Notes: generated by a model not told the origin, from the letters alone. A DNA stretch of 64,000 nucleotides from Lithobates sylvaticus (GCA_028564925.1 CM053034.1:93319626-93383625), one strand, 5' to 3'. Numbered from the stretch's first letter, positions 1 through 12,005 are shown. A program made the numbers and translations.

Positions 1-208
1 TTTGTTTATAGCGCAAAAAATTAAAACCGCAGGGGTGATCAAATACCACCAAAAGAAAGCTCTGTTTGTGGGAAAAAAAGGACGTAAAATTTTGTTTGGG
101 AGCCACGTCGCACGACCGCACAATTGTCAGTTAAAGAGACGCAGTGTCGAATCGCAAAAAGGGGCCTGGTCCTTTGGCTGCAAATTGGTCCGGTCTGAAA
201 GTGGTTAA
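1..208 (+). repeat. Family A TTAA element, 3' tail only
   Basis: This is the last 200 bases of the commonest repeat here (family A). The shared landmarks are gatcaaataccaccaaaag, then an A-rich run, a GTCGCACGACCGCGCAATTG-like block, and the closing AAGTGGTTAA-type end, which lies at 205-208. The 5' part lies outside the window or is missing. It directly abuts a second tail of the same family. Confidence 0.8.
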
Positions 209-898
209 AGCACAAAAAATAAATACCGCAGAGGTGATCAAATACCACCAAAAGAAAGCTCTATTTGGGGGGGGGGGGGGAGATGCAAATTCTGTTTGGG
301 TACAGTCGCATGAACGCGCAATTGTCATTTAAAACGACGCAGTGCTAAAAATTGTAAAAAGTGCTCTGGTTAACCTGTAGCTGACCGCCCACTGTCAAAT
401 GACGGCGGAGCGGTGCAGCTCTTGTGGCGGGTCGCCGTCATATGATGGCGCTCGCTTTTTGGCCACTAGAGGGGGCGCGCGCGCCGCGGGAGGCGTTCGT
501 GCCCGCCGCTTCGCTGGGGACCCGATGCGCGTGCTCGGCGGCCGCAATGTCCGCCAGGCACCCGCGATTGCCCCGTAACTGAGCAGGACGTGGATCTGTG
601 TGTGTGTAAACACACAGATCCACGTCCTGTCAGAGGAGAGGAGACCGATGGTGTGTCCCTTGTACATAGGGACACCGATCGGTCCCCTCCCCCAGTCAGT
701 CCCCCCCCCCCACAGTTAGAATCACTTACATAGGGAACACATTAACCCCTGCAGCGCCCCCTAGTGTTAACCCCTTCTCTGCCAGTCACATTTATACAGT
801 AATCAATGCATTTTTATAGCACTGATCGCTGTATAAATGTGAATGGTCCCAAAAATGTGTCAAAAGTGATCGATATGTCCGCCGCAATGTCGCAGTCA

Positions 899-939
<41 letters not shown>

Positions 940-1420
940 GCAAATCGCCGCCATTACTAGTAAAAAAATAAAATAAAAATGCTATAAATCTATCCCCCAT
1001 TTTGTAGACGCTATAACTTTTGCGCAAACCAATCAGACGCTTATTGCAATTTTTTTTTACCAAACATATGTAGAAGAATACGTATCGGCCTAAACTGAGG
1101 AAAAAATTTGTTTAAAAAAAAAAAAAAAAAAAAAAATCGATATTATAATAAAAAGTTAAAAATATTGCATTTTTTCAAACTTGTCCCTCTTAATTTGTTT
1201 ATAGCGCAAGAAATAAAAACCGCAGAGGTGATCAAATACCACCAAAATAAAGCTCTATTTGTGGGGAAAAAAATGATAAAAATTTTATTTGGGTACAATT
1301 GTCATTCAAAATGCGACAGCGCTGAAAGCTGAAAAATGGCTTGGTCAGGAAGGGGGTGTTCGTACCTGGTAGGCAAGTGGTTAAGAAGGGAGTAAAATTT
1401 TCCAGGGCTGAAGTAGTTAA
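209..1420 (+). repeat. Family A tail interrupted by another family A copy
   Basis: Bases 209-373 carry the family A tail up to the usual gtgctctggt. The expected continuation (gaaggg, then GGGGCTGAAGTGGTTAA-like) resumes at 1385 and closes with TTAA at 1417-1420. The piece between, 370-1384, is a separate family A copy that used a TTAA at this point as its target. This tail is truncated at its 5' side. Confidence 0.7.
370..1384 (+). mobile_element. Family A TTAA non-autonomous DNA transposon, full length
   Basis: The element is bounded by TTAA at 370-373 and 1381-1384, with a GTGGTTAA right end and a decayed matching left end. It carries the family's internal order: a GC-rich front, an inverted repeat around a tgtgtgtaaacacac core near 600-620, a ttaaccccttc block, a long A run (about 900-937), the ccattactagta block and the conserved tail. 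No coding capacity is seen. The TTAA duplication fits piggyBac or Kolobok; superfamily not resolved. Confidence 0.75.
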
Positions 1421-2864
1421 TGAAAGGCATTCCGATTTAAAATGATTGCTGTTACTGTGATCATCACGGTAACAAGTGATTACAGTGTAAAGAAAAAAAA
1501 AAAAAAAAACCTGATCACCCCCAAAAATATCACAAGGGACATTTACATTCAATGCAATATTTATATGGGTTTCCGTCTTCTAGTTTTGTAGAGGTCTTCT
1601 GATGCCCCCCCCCCCCCACCCCCCAACCACCACTCTAATCTGGTGTGGCAGGGAGCAACAGAACTGAGGAGCGGTCACAGCCTTTCCTCGTGAGTACCTG
1701 ACCATGTCCGTCCTTTCTACCCAGGTCTTCTATTCATAATAACCGTTATTACAGCTTCTATGAATGGAGGACAGGTAGATGATTGATAGTACAGCCCCTC
1801 CATTAATAGATCCGGTTTCATTCATAGAAGCTGTAGTAACAGATACCAGAAATAGAGGAGCTGGTAAAAAAATGGGAGGCATAGGCGGGGCACTCTTGAT
1901 GAGACCCGGCGACTTCTGAGCTAGAAGTCTGAATCATTAAAAAAAAAAAAACACAACACACAAACACACTCATCACATCCCTTGTGCTTATTTTGCAGGT
2001 AAACAGGTTTTTCTATGTTATCTTGGGCAATGATTTCAGACTTTGCCTGCTTCTAGAAATAGCAGCATAGAAATTCTTGCGCTACTGATTATATCTTTGT
2101 ACTGAAGACTTTACAAAGGTCAGGTCTGAACTAAACTCAAGCTGACTTTCATTTTCACATTAAAATGACTATGTGACAGAGGCTGTACATTCTGTTGACT
2201 TACAATCGGGCCTTTATTTTAGAGCTTTGCAGCAGAAGAGAGCAGTTCCTCTTCACCAATTTTTTCCAAGCTCCAAATTAGAAGACATCACACCTCCCAT
2301 CATAGAAAACAATGCCTGAGCTGCAAACACCTGGAAAGGTCAGGCCACTGAAAAGTGATAGTTGTAACGTGGTGATCAGAAATACTACAGCAGTAAGAAC
2401 CCTTCTTAATAGCTAATGAAGGTGTGCGAACCCAGCCACTGACAGAGATCCTCAGAGCTCTGCAGAGACCAATGAAACTTGTGTATGCCAGCATCTTGGT
2501 ATACATACAGTTTTGTTCCTCGTTCAACTCACAAATCCCACATCAACACAAGCAATGCTGATGCAGGATCTCCCCTTCTGTTCAGAATACACAGATCAGT
2601 ATTTGCAGCCATTGGCTTTGAGTGCTGAATGCTGGTGGTCCAATAACGGCAGAAGTCAGTCGTTATTGGTACAGTGGGAACTGGACAAATCTCAGTACGC
2701 ATGTATTAAGCTTAAATCTTCAAAAGATCTTTTCATTTATTTTTAAAGGCCACTTTGATGCTACACAGGTCTACATACACAAGACGGAATATGTACCCAA
2801 GTTATTTAACAAACATATTAAATTATTTTGGCCTTTTAAATGCCATTTCTCTATAAGCAATACT
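1421..2864. other. No gene recognised; simple-sequence tracts
   Basis: I see A runs near 1492-1510 and 1939-1950, a C run near 1604-1620, and otherwise unique-looking A+T-rich sequence. Short open frames at 2300-2746 have no recognisable similarity and no splice or start context that supports a gene. Confidence 0.5.
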
Positions 2865-3527
2865 TTAACCACTTCCTGCCCGACATATAGCAAAATGACA
2901 GCGGCAAAGTGGTTATGTTATCCTGACCGGACGTCATATGACGTGATCAGGATAATAGAGCAAACGTACAGCACGGCGATCGGAGGTGCTGCGTGCCAGT
3001 CTGACACACTGCAACTTCAATTTCCTCGGTTCACGCCGACAGGGAGAGCGGATCGGCAGCTCTCCCTGTCGGGGGGGGGGGGGGGTCTGTGCTGATCGTC
3101 AGCACATTGATAAACAGCAAAGCCCCATCAAAAGGTGCCCATCAGCTGCCAATTACCTGCCAGCCTGTCCTCCCCCCTCTATAAACTGCTGTCAGTGCCC
3201 ACAACAGTGCCAATCAGTGCCCCATCAGTAATGCCTGTCAGTAGCTCATCAGTGCTGCCTATCCAGTGCCGCCTATCAGTTTTTTTTTTTTTTTTTTTTT
3301 TCAAAATTGTCAGTCTTTTTCGTTTATAGTGAGAAAAATGTAAAACCGCAGAGGTGACCAAATACCACCAAAAAGAAAGCTCTATTTGTGGGAAGAAAAT
3401 TATAAAAATGTAGTTTGGGTACAGTGTTGCATGACCGCGCAATTACCATTCAAAGTGCAACAGCGCTGAAAGCTAAAAATTGTCCTGAGCAGGAAGGAGG
3501 GAAAGTGCCTGGTATTGAAGTGGTTAA
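2865..3527 (+). mobile_element. Family A TTAA element
   Basis: TTAA lies at 2865-2868, followed by the CCACTTCCTGCC left end, and at 3524-3527, preceded by TTGAAGTGG. The conserved tail block (ccaaataccacc, gaaagctctatttgtggg) is at about 3357-3396. The middle differs from other copies and holds a degenerate cagtgcc repeat (3150-3280) followed by a T run. Confidence 0.75.
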
Positions 3528-3859
3528 AGTACACCAGCGTCCAAAGGTGACAAGTAGAAATACAACCCTAGCTGAAAACTAGTAACAGCAAGGTGTTTAT
3601 CAGCGCACCCTTGGAGACCACAAGATTCAGGTTCAATGCACTAAGCACATTTTGCCTTTTCAAAATGTCAAAGCTGTGCCCACAATTTCAGTCTTGACAA
3701 CCTGTTGAGAAACACCCCCAATTTGCATTGTAAGATAGGCAAACCCAGTACCATTCCAAATATAAATGTCGCAGCCTGCGGAGCCAGAGTTTCAGGGGTT
3801 CTGAGAGCATTCTGCTGGAACAGCTTTACATATGTTATCAAGGTGCATCTTATGCAGTT
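3528..3859. other. No gene recognised
   Basis: Unique-looking sequence between two transposons. A short open frame (3705-3893) has no recognisable domain. Confidence 0.4.
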
Positions 3860-4661
3860 TAGGGCTGAAACAACTAATCGATTATTAAATTAATGGATTA
3901 CTATTTTCATAATCGATTAATCGGCCAGTAATATAATGGGGGTAAAAAAAAAAAAAAAAGAAGAGCTCTTTATAGTACAAAAGAGCAAATAATCACTACT
4001 GTAAATATTACTTTCACAGTTCTACGGTAAAAAAAATTAAACCCTTACAGTAGTGATTATTTGCTTTTTTTGTACTATAAAGGGCTCATTTTAGTTATTT
4101 TTTAACCCCATTATGTTACTAAACGTCTTAGACCTGGGTCACATCTATGTGTTTTTTGGTGCTTTTTGCAGAAAAGTACTACAGTTCATTACATGGTTTA
4201 CTATGTGACACGTTCACATCTATGCTTTATTCAGCTGCTGCGTATTTGGAAAGGGTCAGGGACTTTGTTTTTTTTAAACGCAAAACTTTTTTTGGTTCAA
4301 TATACTTCAATGGAGAAGCTGCAGAAAAGCATGTAATGCGTTTTTGCAGCAATTTGTGTTTATTCTGCCCAACAACAAATTGCCCAAAAAACTGTATATC
4401 TCTTCTAATAGTGTATACCGTATATCTCTTCTGTCTGATATTCTCAGAGTGGATTTGATATTTTGCTCCCTAACCATATAGTTGGTTGTTTATATTTACC
4501 ACTGCATAGAGATATTTAAGAATAAATTGCCTTTTTTTTTTTACTTTACATATTAACTAAATTATACACCACACATTTTTTTTAAGGTTATTAGCCGATT
4601 AATCGAAACAATAAATCGCCCAACTAACCGATTATGAAAATAATCGTTAGTTGCAGCCCTA
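3860..4661. mobile_element. hAT-type non-autonomous element (TAGGGCTG ends)
   Basis: The terminal inverted repeats are tagggctgaaacaactaa on the left and ttagttgcagcccta on the right, extended by matching stretches around 'cataatcgattaatcgg'. Flanking 8-mers atgcagtt (3852-3859) and ttgcagtt (4662-4669) match at 7 of 8 positions, as expected of an old hAT target duplication. An internal inverted repeat (about 3963-4087) is built on a 20-base core containing aataatcactactgtaa. No transposase frame is present. Confidence 0.75.
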
Positions 4662-4718
4662 TTGCAGTTAGAGGCCTCTTTCTACCCGTCCTCTGTGGGG
4701 ATAGATTTTTTTTTTTTT

Positions 4719-5732
4719 TTAAACCGCTTCCTGACCGGCCACTGCATATATACGTCAGCAGAATGGCTCGGGCAGGCAGAATCACGTACCTGTACGTGAT
4801 CGTGCATGTGCCTGCCCGTGGGTCGCGCGCGCCGCTAGCGGCGCGCTCGCGACCCGGTCGGGAGCTCCGTGACCCCGGCCGCGGGACCAGCGGACCCGAT
4901 CGCCGCTGGTATCCCGCGATCGGGTTACGGAGCTGAAGAACGGGGAGAGGTCTATGTAAACAAACCTCTCCCCCCTCTTCCTACACTGACTGTCAGTGAT
5001 CGGCGGTTCCCTGTCATCGGGAACGCCGATCAATGACGTCAGACGTACAGCCACGCCCCCCTACTGTAAAAAAAAACACAACACGTCACACTGACTCCTC
5101 CCCGCCCCCTAGTGGTTAACCCCCTAACTACAACTGTCATTTACATAGGAATCAGTGCTATTTAAATAGTGATTGCTGTATAAATGACAAATGTCCCAAA
5201 AATGTGTCAAAAATGTCCGATGTGTCCGCCAAAATGTCGCAGTCACAATAAAAAAAAAAAAAATCGCTGATCGCCGCCATTACTAATAAAAAAAAAAATA
5301 TTAATAAAAATGCTATAAAACTATCCCCTATTTTGTAAACGCTATAACTTTTGCGCAAACTAATCAATAATCGCTTATTGCGATTTTTTTTACCAAAAAT
5401 ATGTAGAAGAATACGTATCGGCCTAAACTGAGGAAAAAAAATGTTTTTTTATATATTTTTTGGGGATATTTATTATAGCAAAAAGTAAAAAATATTGCAT
5501 TTTTTTCAAAATTGTCGCTCTATTTTTGTTTATAGCGCAAAAAATAAAAACCGCAGGGGCGATCAAATACCACCAAAAGAAAGCTCTATTTGTGGAAAAA
5601 AAAAGGACGCCAATTTTGTTTTGGAGCCACGTCGCATGACCGCGCAATTGTTAGTTAAAGCGACGCAGTGCCGAATTGCAAAAAGGGGCCTGGTCCTTTG
5701 GCTGCCAATTGGTCCGGGGCTGAAGTGGTTAA
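4719..5732 (+). mobile_element. Family A TTAA element, full length
   Basis: Begins TTAAACCGCTTCCTGACC (4719) and ends GGCTGAAGTGGTTAA (5732). It carries the GC-rich front, the CGGGGAGAGG...CCTCTCCCC stem around gtaaacaaac (about 4938-4973), the ccattactaat block and the conserved tail. Its tail wording (ggcctggtcctttggctgc) is shared with the copies at 1-208 and 11112-11842, so these three form one subfamily. Confidence 0.8.
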
Positions 5733-6010
5733 AGCCTAACTCTGTACACCTCCCCCAGTTTTTCCCGTTAGCTTTTTTGCGCAATACAAAGATTTCCAGA
5801 TGTCTTCGGGGCGATCATGTAGGCAGAGTTCTCTTTGAATCTTCTCCAGCTGTAAGTGGTATCAATGTTGCACAGAGCGCTTATATTATATATATATCTC
5901 ACATGAATGTTCCAGAAACAAACATTTAAATGGAATTCTACTAATGCATACAAGTCACAATAGCCACTATATCCCTGATACAAAGCACTCAAGCCACTAA
6001 AGACTATGTA

Positions 6011-6180
6011 GGAGATTTACTAAAAGTGGAGCACTTAGAATCTGGTGCAGATGTGTATGGTAGCCAACCAGCTTCAAACTTCAGCTTGTTCAGTTAAGCT
6101 TTGACAATAAAACATAGAATCTGATGTTTCTATGCAGGAGGTACACCGGTTTTTGTACTCTCCAGTTTTACTAAATCCCC
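6011..6180. mobile_element. Short inverted-repeat MITE (GGRGATTTACTAAAA ends)
   Basis: Left end ggagatttactaaaagtgga and right end tccagttttactaaatcccc are inverted copies. The 170-base body (ggtagccaaccagcttc, tttgacaataaaac) matches a dispersed repeat I recall from ranid genomes. The target duplication is not clear, so no superfamily is assigned. Confidence 0.65.
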
Positions 6181-7159
6181 TTCATGTGTAGCTGCAGTTT
6201 CTCTATTTTGTGCCTAGCCTTCCATCTGATCTGTGGTAAAGTAGGACACACTGTACTCCGCTATCAGTGATCACGCCAGCTCCATCATTCTACAGCAGCC
6301 CTGGCAACCCTGCATCAAATAAAGCCAATCACCCTTGCTGAAAAAGACAGACCTCTCAGTTCCTATATGGTCTGGTATTACCCAAGTTTGCGGTCAATGT
6401 TTGATGTATGTGAAGTCCTCTATTACATTAGACACTTCTAAGTAAAACAGCAATGTAAAATTAAAAAAAAAAAATAATTTACCAACGCTTTTTAAGTTTC
6501 TTCCTGCAAGGCAATATATAGTGTGCTCCACATACTAGCACATTATAAGTGACTTATCTTGAAACAAAGCCCTCGAGCAGCACGCTGTGACCGCTGCAGA
6601 GGCTTCCAACTTCACCCAGTCTTCCTTCAGGGTTCGCAGACTGCACCGCCTTAAAAAGCGTGCATACAGAAGTCCCGGCCCACGGAACACAGCTCTGAAG
6701 GAACGGCGCGGGTATGCCATTCCTTAAGAGCGCATGTGCCGGTGACCTCCCGATTGCTGCTCGCTAGAATGTCTGCTAAATGGCGCACATTTAGATTTTA
6801 CCTACAGGTTTATAAGCTTACCTGTAGGTTAAAATAAGGGAGGAGTTTACTACCACTTTAAGATAGCCACTCGCCGCTCAATATGCATTGCCGAGGGTTT
6901 GATCCCTAGCAATTATTAGAGGGGTAAAAAATAAAAATAAAAAAAGTGGGAGCAGGAAGGAAAAAAATTCTTCTTAAAAACTAAATTTCTAACAGTGAAT
7001 TAGATTTTTGTTAACGGAAATTAAATTTACCCCCAAAAATTATGTTTTTGAAGCACTTTTGAACATCAAGTCATCAAAAAGGTACTAATGAGAATGTTCG
7101 TACAAATGTTTCTACAAATATTCATACAAAAATTTTCCTACCAAAGCTTTAGTCCAGCT
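6181..7159. other. No gene; repeat end and small palindrome
   Basis: A perfect short hairpin, cctacagg...cctgtagg, lies at about 6801-6828. The segment ends a dispersed repeat reading ttactaccactttaa at about 6847-6861, the same right-end wording as at 22774-22789. The sequence ccttaagagcgcat near 6722 recurs at about 19968, so parts of one repeat family are at both places. No coding signal is convincing. Confidence 0.45.
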
Positions 7160-7717
7160 TTAACAGCTTGCCAACCAGCCGTCGGCATTTTACTGTGGCA
7201 GGTGCCGACACTCGTGTCCGACGGTCGTGATGACCGCCGGCCACGAGCGATCGTGAGCACGAGAGGCATAACAGGGACGAGTGTGTGTAAACACATACTT
7301 CCCTGTTCCGAGATTAGTGACAGATCGAGAGTTCCTATTAGCTAGGAACCACGATCCGTCACTTCCTCCTTCAGTTAGAAACAAGTAACAGGGAACACAC
7401 TTAACCCCTTCCCTGCCAGTGACATTTTTACAGTAATCAGTGCACTTTTTATAGCACTGATCGCTGTATATTTGTCAATGGTCCCAAAAATGTGTCAAGT
7501 GTCCGCCATAATGTCACAGTCCCAATAAAAAAATAAAATCGCAACTAATCGCCATTACAAGTAAAATAATAAAAATTATATAAATCTATCCCCTATTTTC
7601 CACTCAAACGCTTTTTTTTTTTTTACCAAAAATATGTATTCTACATAATCGGCCTAAACTGAGAAAAAAATATATTTTTTTAAAAAGCAAAAAGGGGATA
7701 TATATTATAGCAAAAAA
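7160..7717 (+). repeat. Family A TTAA element, cut by a Tc1 insertion
   Basis: Starts at TTAACAGCTTGCC (7160) and follows the family order through the ttaaccccttccctgcc block (7400), the ccattac block and the 'tttattatagcaaaaa' block. It stops inside the conserved tail where Tc1 terminal sequence begins. The left-end variant (CAGCTTGCCAACCAGCCG) resembles the copy at 49366. Confidence 0.7.
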
Positions 7718-8054
7718 GTACAAAATATTTTTGTAAATAATTTTATCATATATCTTTTCATCCGACAAATGACACTTTGCTACAATGTAAAGTAGTGAGT
7801 CTCTAGCCTGTATAACAGTGTAAATTTGCTGTGCCCTCACAATAACACACAGCCATTAATGTCTAAACCGCTGCCAACAAAAGTGAGTACACCCCTAAGT
7901 GAAAATGTCCAAATTGGGCCCAATTAGACATTTTCCCTCCGCGATGTCATGAGACTCGTTAGTGTTACAAGGTATCAGATGTGAATGGGGAGCAGGTGTT
8001 TTAAAGTTGGTGTTATTGCTCTAACACTATCATACTGGTCACTGGAAGTTCAAC

Positions 8055-8840
8055 ATGGCACCTCATGGCAAAAAACTCTGAGGATCTGAAAAAAAATAAA
8101 AAAGAAGAAGAATTGTTGCTCTACATAAAGATGGCCTAGGCTATAAGAAAATTGACAAGACCCTGAAACTAAGCTACAGCACGGTGGCCAAAACCATACA
8201 GCAGTTTAACAGGACAGGTTCTACTGAGAAAAGGCCTCTCAATGGTCGACCAAAGAAGTTGAGTGCACATGCTCAGCTTTATATCCAGAGGTTGTCTTTG
8301 GGAAATAGACATATGAGTGCTGCCATATTCCTGCAGAGGCTGAAGGGGTGGGGAGGGTCAGCCTGTCAGTGCTCAGACCATACGCCGCACAATGCATCAA
8401 ATTGGTCTGCATGGCTGTCATCCCAGAAGGAAGCCTCTTCTAAAGATGATGCACAAGAAAGCCTGCAAACAGTTTGCTGAAGACAAGCAGACTAAGGACA
8501 TGGATTACTGGAACCATATCCTGTGGTCTGATGAGACCAAGATAAACTTATTTGGTTCAGATGGTGCTAAGCGTGTTTTGCAGCAACCAGGTGAGGAGTA
8601 CAAAGCAAAAAAGTGCGTCTTGCCTACAGTCAAGCATGTTCATGGGAGGATCGTGGTCTGAGGCTGCATGAGTACTGCCGGTGTCCTGTCAGATTGTGTC
8701 CCCCATCGGTAATGTCCGCTGTATACAGCGCATGCGCAGTACACAGGACAAGCAGATTCCAAAAATAGCCGAAGATGAACGGCGCCAGCCCCGTGAGTCC
8801 AGGTTCAAGCCCCACCATCCAAGTGGACATAGAGTTAGAA

Positions 8841-8871
<31 letters not shown>

Positions 8872-9414
8872 GCCCTCTAACTTTGTGCAGCCCTATGTCC
8901 ACTTGGATGGTGGGGCCTGCACCTCGACTCATGGCGCAGGCGCCGTTCATCTTCGGAGATTTTCTGAATCTACTTGTCCTCTGTACTGTGCAAGTGCCTG
9001 CGCAGTACGGCCCGGACACTATCCGACAGAACACCGGCACTGGGGAGCTACAGTTCATTATGGAAACCATGAATGCCAACATGTACTGAGACATACTGAA
9101 GCAGAGCATGAGCCCTTTCATTTGGAGACTGGGCTGCAAGGGCAGTATTCCAACATACCGACCCCAAACACACCTCCATGGTAAAGGTGAGGGACTGGCC
9201 AAGCATGTCTGCAGACCTAAACCCTATTGAGCATCTGTGGGGCATCCTCAAAAAGAAGGTGGAGGAGCGCAAGGTCTCCAACATGCACCAGCTCTGTAAA
9301 GTCGTCATGGAGGAGTGGAAGAGGACTCCAGTGGTAACCTGTGAAGCTCTGGTGAACTCCATGCCCAGGAGGGTTAAGGCAGTGCTGGGAAATAAAGGTG
9401 GCCACACAAAATAG
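8055..9414 (+). pseudogene. Tc1 transposase remnant
   Basis: Broken coding region of a Tc1/mariner DDE transposase, the enzyme that cuts and pastes the element at TA sites. Recognisable blocks are the MAPHG start (8055), the helix-turn-helix end with AKTIQQFNRTGST and the GRPKKLSAHA linker (8184-8280), the catalytic-domain start with the first Asp in LWSDETKINLF (about 8520-8555), and the C-terminal DLNPIEHLW block holding the third acidic residue (about 9212-9240), ending GNKGGHTK. The region around the second Asp (normally DNDPKHTS) is scrambled at about 9150-9170. The frame is broken in several places and the coding region is split by the nested MITE, so the enzyme is dead. Confidence 0.85.
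8682..9033. mobile_element. Palindromic MITE with 4-bp CCGG target duplication
   Basis: CCGG stands on both sides (8678-8681 and 9034-9037), and removing the insert plus one CCGG restores the Tc1 reading actgCCGGcactgg. The element starts TGTCCTGTC and ends GACAGAACA. The two halves are inverted copies, including gccccaccatccaagtggac and its complement around an A run (about 8841-8868), and a ggcgcc/cgttcatcttcgg block. TGT...ACA tips with CCGG duplications recall Ginger1 elements, but there is no coding sequence to prove it. Confidence 0.75.
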
Positions 9415-9918
9415 ACACTTTGGGCCCAATTTGGACATATTCACTTAGGGGTGTACTCACTTTTGTTACCAGCAGTTTAGACATCAATGGCTGTGTGTTG
9501 AGTTATTTTGAGGGGACAGAAAATGTACACCGTTATACAAGCTGTACACTCACTACTTTACATTATAGCAAAATGGGATTTCTTCAGTGTTGTCACATGA
9601 AAAGATAAAATATTTACCAACATGCAAGGGGTGGAATCACTTGTGAGATACTGCAAGTGTTGCAGCCACTGTTGTGACCATTCTAATCCTTGATGTAGTT
9701 TTTAGCGGTGTTCCCTCCCCCATATAAATTAATCCTCTGTAGAATTATATGGAAAATTGAAATACATGACAGCACCAGTAGGTGGTTGAAAAAACAACCT
9801 CATCCTGTCACAGCCATTACAGCAGTAAAACTGTGCAACACCCAATGTGGAAAAACCAGCCAGTGAAAGAAAAGCTCAGATACAACACCATCCATAACTC
9901 ATGCAGCCAGCATGGCTT

Positions 9919-10418
9919 TTAAAGCGGTCCTGCACACACTTTTTTGACTTGATCTCATTGCCTTTCAAATCTGTCAGTGCTAAATGGGCGTTTTTTTTTT
10001 TTTTTTTTAATCATACCTTAAAATTGCTGGCCCGGGTGGGGTTTGTGCGGATATCTGCATCATTCATCCCAGGAGTCAGTGCAGACAGCCGACGCGAAAT
10101 ATCGTGTGATTTCACGGACGCCACCCGTTGTTATGGCAACATAGACGTTTACGCCGCTGGGCGCTGTTGCCAGTGAGCATGCACGGGAACCAGCAAGGCA
10201 TGCTGGTAGTTTTAACGAAATGGAACAAGAAAGTGATTGCTTGTGGGCTTCAAATGCCCACAAGCAAAATGAAAACTCAACTGCAAGCTTTTTAAAAGTG
10301 CAGATTTTAACAAAAAACAGACCTGGATACCGGAAAAACATCTAAAAAGTGAGTTTAACGTTCGACTGCTAATAATTGTAACATAAAAGAAAAAAAACTG
10401 TGTGCAGGACCGCTTTAA
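9919..10418. mobile_element. TTAA-bounded MITE (TTAAAGCGGTCCTGCAC ends)
   Basis: Left end TTAAAGCGGTCCTGCACACA (9919) and right end TGTGTGCAGGACCGCTTTAA (10418) are near-perfect inverted repeats, with TTAA at both ends. The interior carries a T run (about 9991-10008) and a GC-rich cgacgcgaaat block, with no coding capacity. Confidence 0.8.
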
Positions 10419-10928
10419 CAAAAGGACAGCTATACAGCGTATGGGCTTATTTGTGCAACTATTGTGACCAGCAGGCTACATCAAAAATGGGATTTTTGTA
10501 CTCAGTGAAATATCCCTTACAGTCCACTGAGACACACAGGAAGCCGTTGTCAGGTTTTATAGAGGGACCGGACAACAAGGCAGAGACTTCGCCTCACCTG
10601 ACAGAGGTAAGGAAGTCTATGAAAGTACATCCAATAAACGATGGGCTTGCAGGATTCCACATTACAGATAACAGCGCCTTCAAAGGGTACAGACTAACTC
10701 TCCCTGGAATTATTAAAGCATACGCTGGGGGTAATCCACCGCACCAAAAGTGGAACCCAGTGCCGAAGGTCACTTCCAGGCTAGCCCCACAAATGTCCAG
10801 TAGGGTCTGGGTACAGCAATACAAAGCTAGGCTAAGATAAAGCTGCTCCAGCTGTATCTGTGGGGACCTGCTCAATCATCAATATAGCAAAGAATTTTTT
10901 TTTTTTCCCAAAAAAAAAAAAAAAAAAA

Positions 10929-11004
<76 letters not shown>

Positions 11005-11111
11005 ATAATATATATATATATATATCCATCTCAAAATCTCAAATCTAAAAACGGAATATATATATTTTCTATGGCCACTGTCTGCCCCCCCCCCCCCAAA
11101 GCTTGAGTCCT
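10419..11111. other. Dispersed repeat piece and low complexity
   Basis: The stretch 10488-10560 (gggatttttgtactcagtg ... gagacacacaggaa) resembles a ranid dispersed repeat that I remember as 'tttgtactcaccgtaaa...ggacacagg'. The open frame at 10400-10840 shows no domain and spans this repeat. A T/A run and a C run flank the AT microsatellite. Confidence 0.45.
10934..11026. repeat. (AT)n microsatellite
   Basis: About 90 bases of almost pure alternating AT, with one short interruption near 11000. Confidence 0.95.
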
Positions 11112-11842
11112 TTAACCGTTTCCCGACCGCCGCATGTAAATATACGTCGTCAGAATGGCACGGCTAGGCAAAAGCACGTATATATACGTCCCCTTTAATT
11201 GCCTAGCCGTGGGGTCAGGCGCTCCGCGGACGCAGGACCAGCGGACCTGATCGGCGCTGGTGTCCCGCGATCGGGTCACAGAGCTGAAGAACGGGGAGAA
11301 GTCTGTGTAAACAAACCTCTCCCCGCGCTTCCTACACTGCCTGTCACTGATCTGCTGTTCCCTGTCATCGGGAACAGCCGATCAGTGACGTCAGCCACGC
11401 CCCCTACTGTATAAAAAAAAAAAAAAAAAACGCTGATCGCCGCCATTACTAGTACAAAAAAAAAAAATATTAATAAAAATGCTATAAAACTATCCCCTAT
11501 TTTGTAAACGCTATAACTTTTGCGCAAACCAATCAATAATTGCGATTTTTTTTACCAAAAATATGTAGAATATGTATCGGCCTAAACATACATACATATT
11601 TTTTGGGGATATTTATTATAGTAAAAAGTAAAAAATATTGCATTTTTTTCAAAATTGTCACTATTTTTGTTTATAGCGCAAAAAATAAAAACCGAAAAAA
11701 AAACGGGAAAAAAATTACGCCAATTTTGTTTGGGAGCCACGCCACACGACCGCGCAATTGTCAGTTAAAGCGACGCAGTGCCGAATCGCAAAAAGGGGCC
11801 TGGTCCTTTGGCTGCAAATTGGTCCGGGGCTGAAGTGGTTAA
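11112..11842 (+). mobile_element. Family A TTAA element
   Basis: TTAACCGTTTCCCGACCGCC at the left (11112) and GGGGCTGAAGTGGTTAA at the right (11842). It belongs to the same subfamily as 4719-5732 and shares the gtgtaaacaaacctctccc stem. It is shorter because the middle block with ttaaccccttc is missing. Confidence 0.8.
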
Positions 11843-12005
11843 GCTGGCCCTTTATAAAAAGTTTGGAGACCCCTGTCCTAGGACACTAGTTTGATTTGCC
11901 AATGTCACTCTCCTCTTGTAGGTGGCAGTATAATGTGACAGTAATGACTGTGTCCCTCCATGAAAAAACATGATTTTTGACGTTATTACCCAGATGCATA
12001 TTTAC

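Larger units (their letters stand above)
7718..9653 (+). mobile_element. Tc1-like DNA transposon, decayed, with a nested MITE
   Basis: Long terminal inverted repeats share acactttgctacaatgtaaag (left, about 7770) with their complement on the right (about 9550-9570). The right end closes at about 9653 with ttgtgagatactg. The inner repeat aaaagtgagtacacccctaa and its complement flank the coding part. The left tip is eroded. It is the same family as 45383-46964. Inside lies a 352-base palindromic MITE at 8682-9033. Confidence 0.85.

Noticed and set aside
8681-9184. 167- and 190-codon frames on both strands
   Set aside because: Produced by the palindromic MITE and its A run inside the Tc1 element.
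10400-10840. 146-codon plus-strand frame
   Set aside because: Begins in the TTAA MITE's right tip and crosses a dispersed repeat; no similarity or splice evidence.
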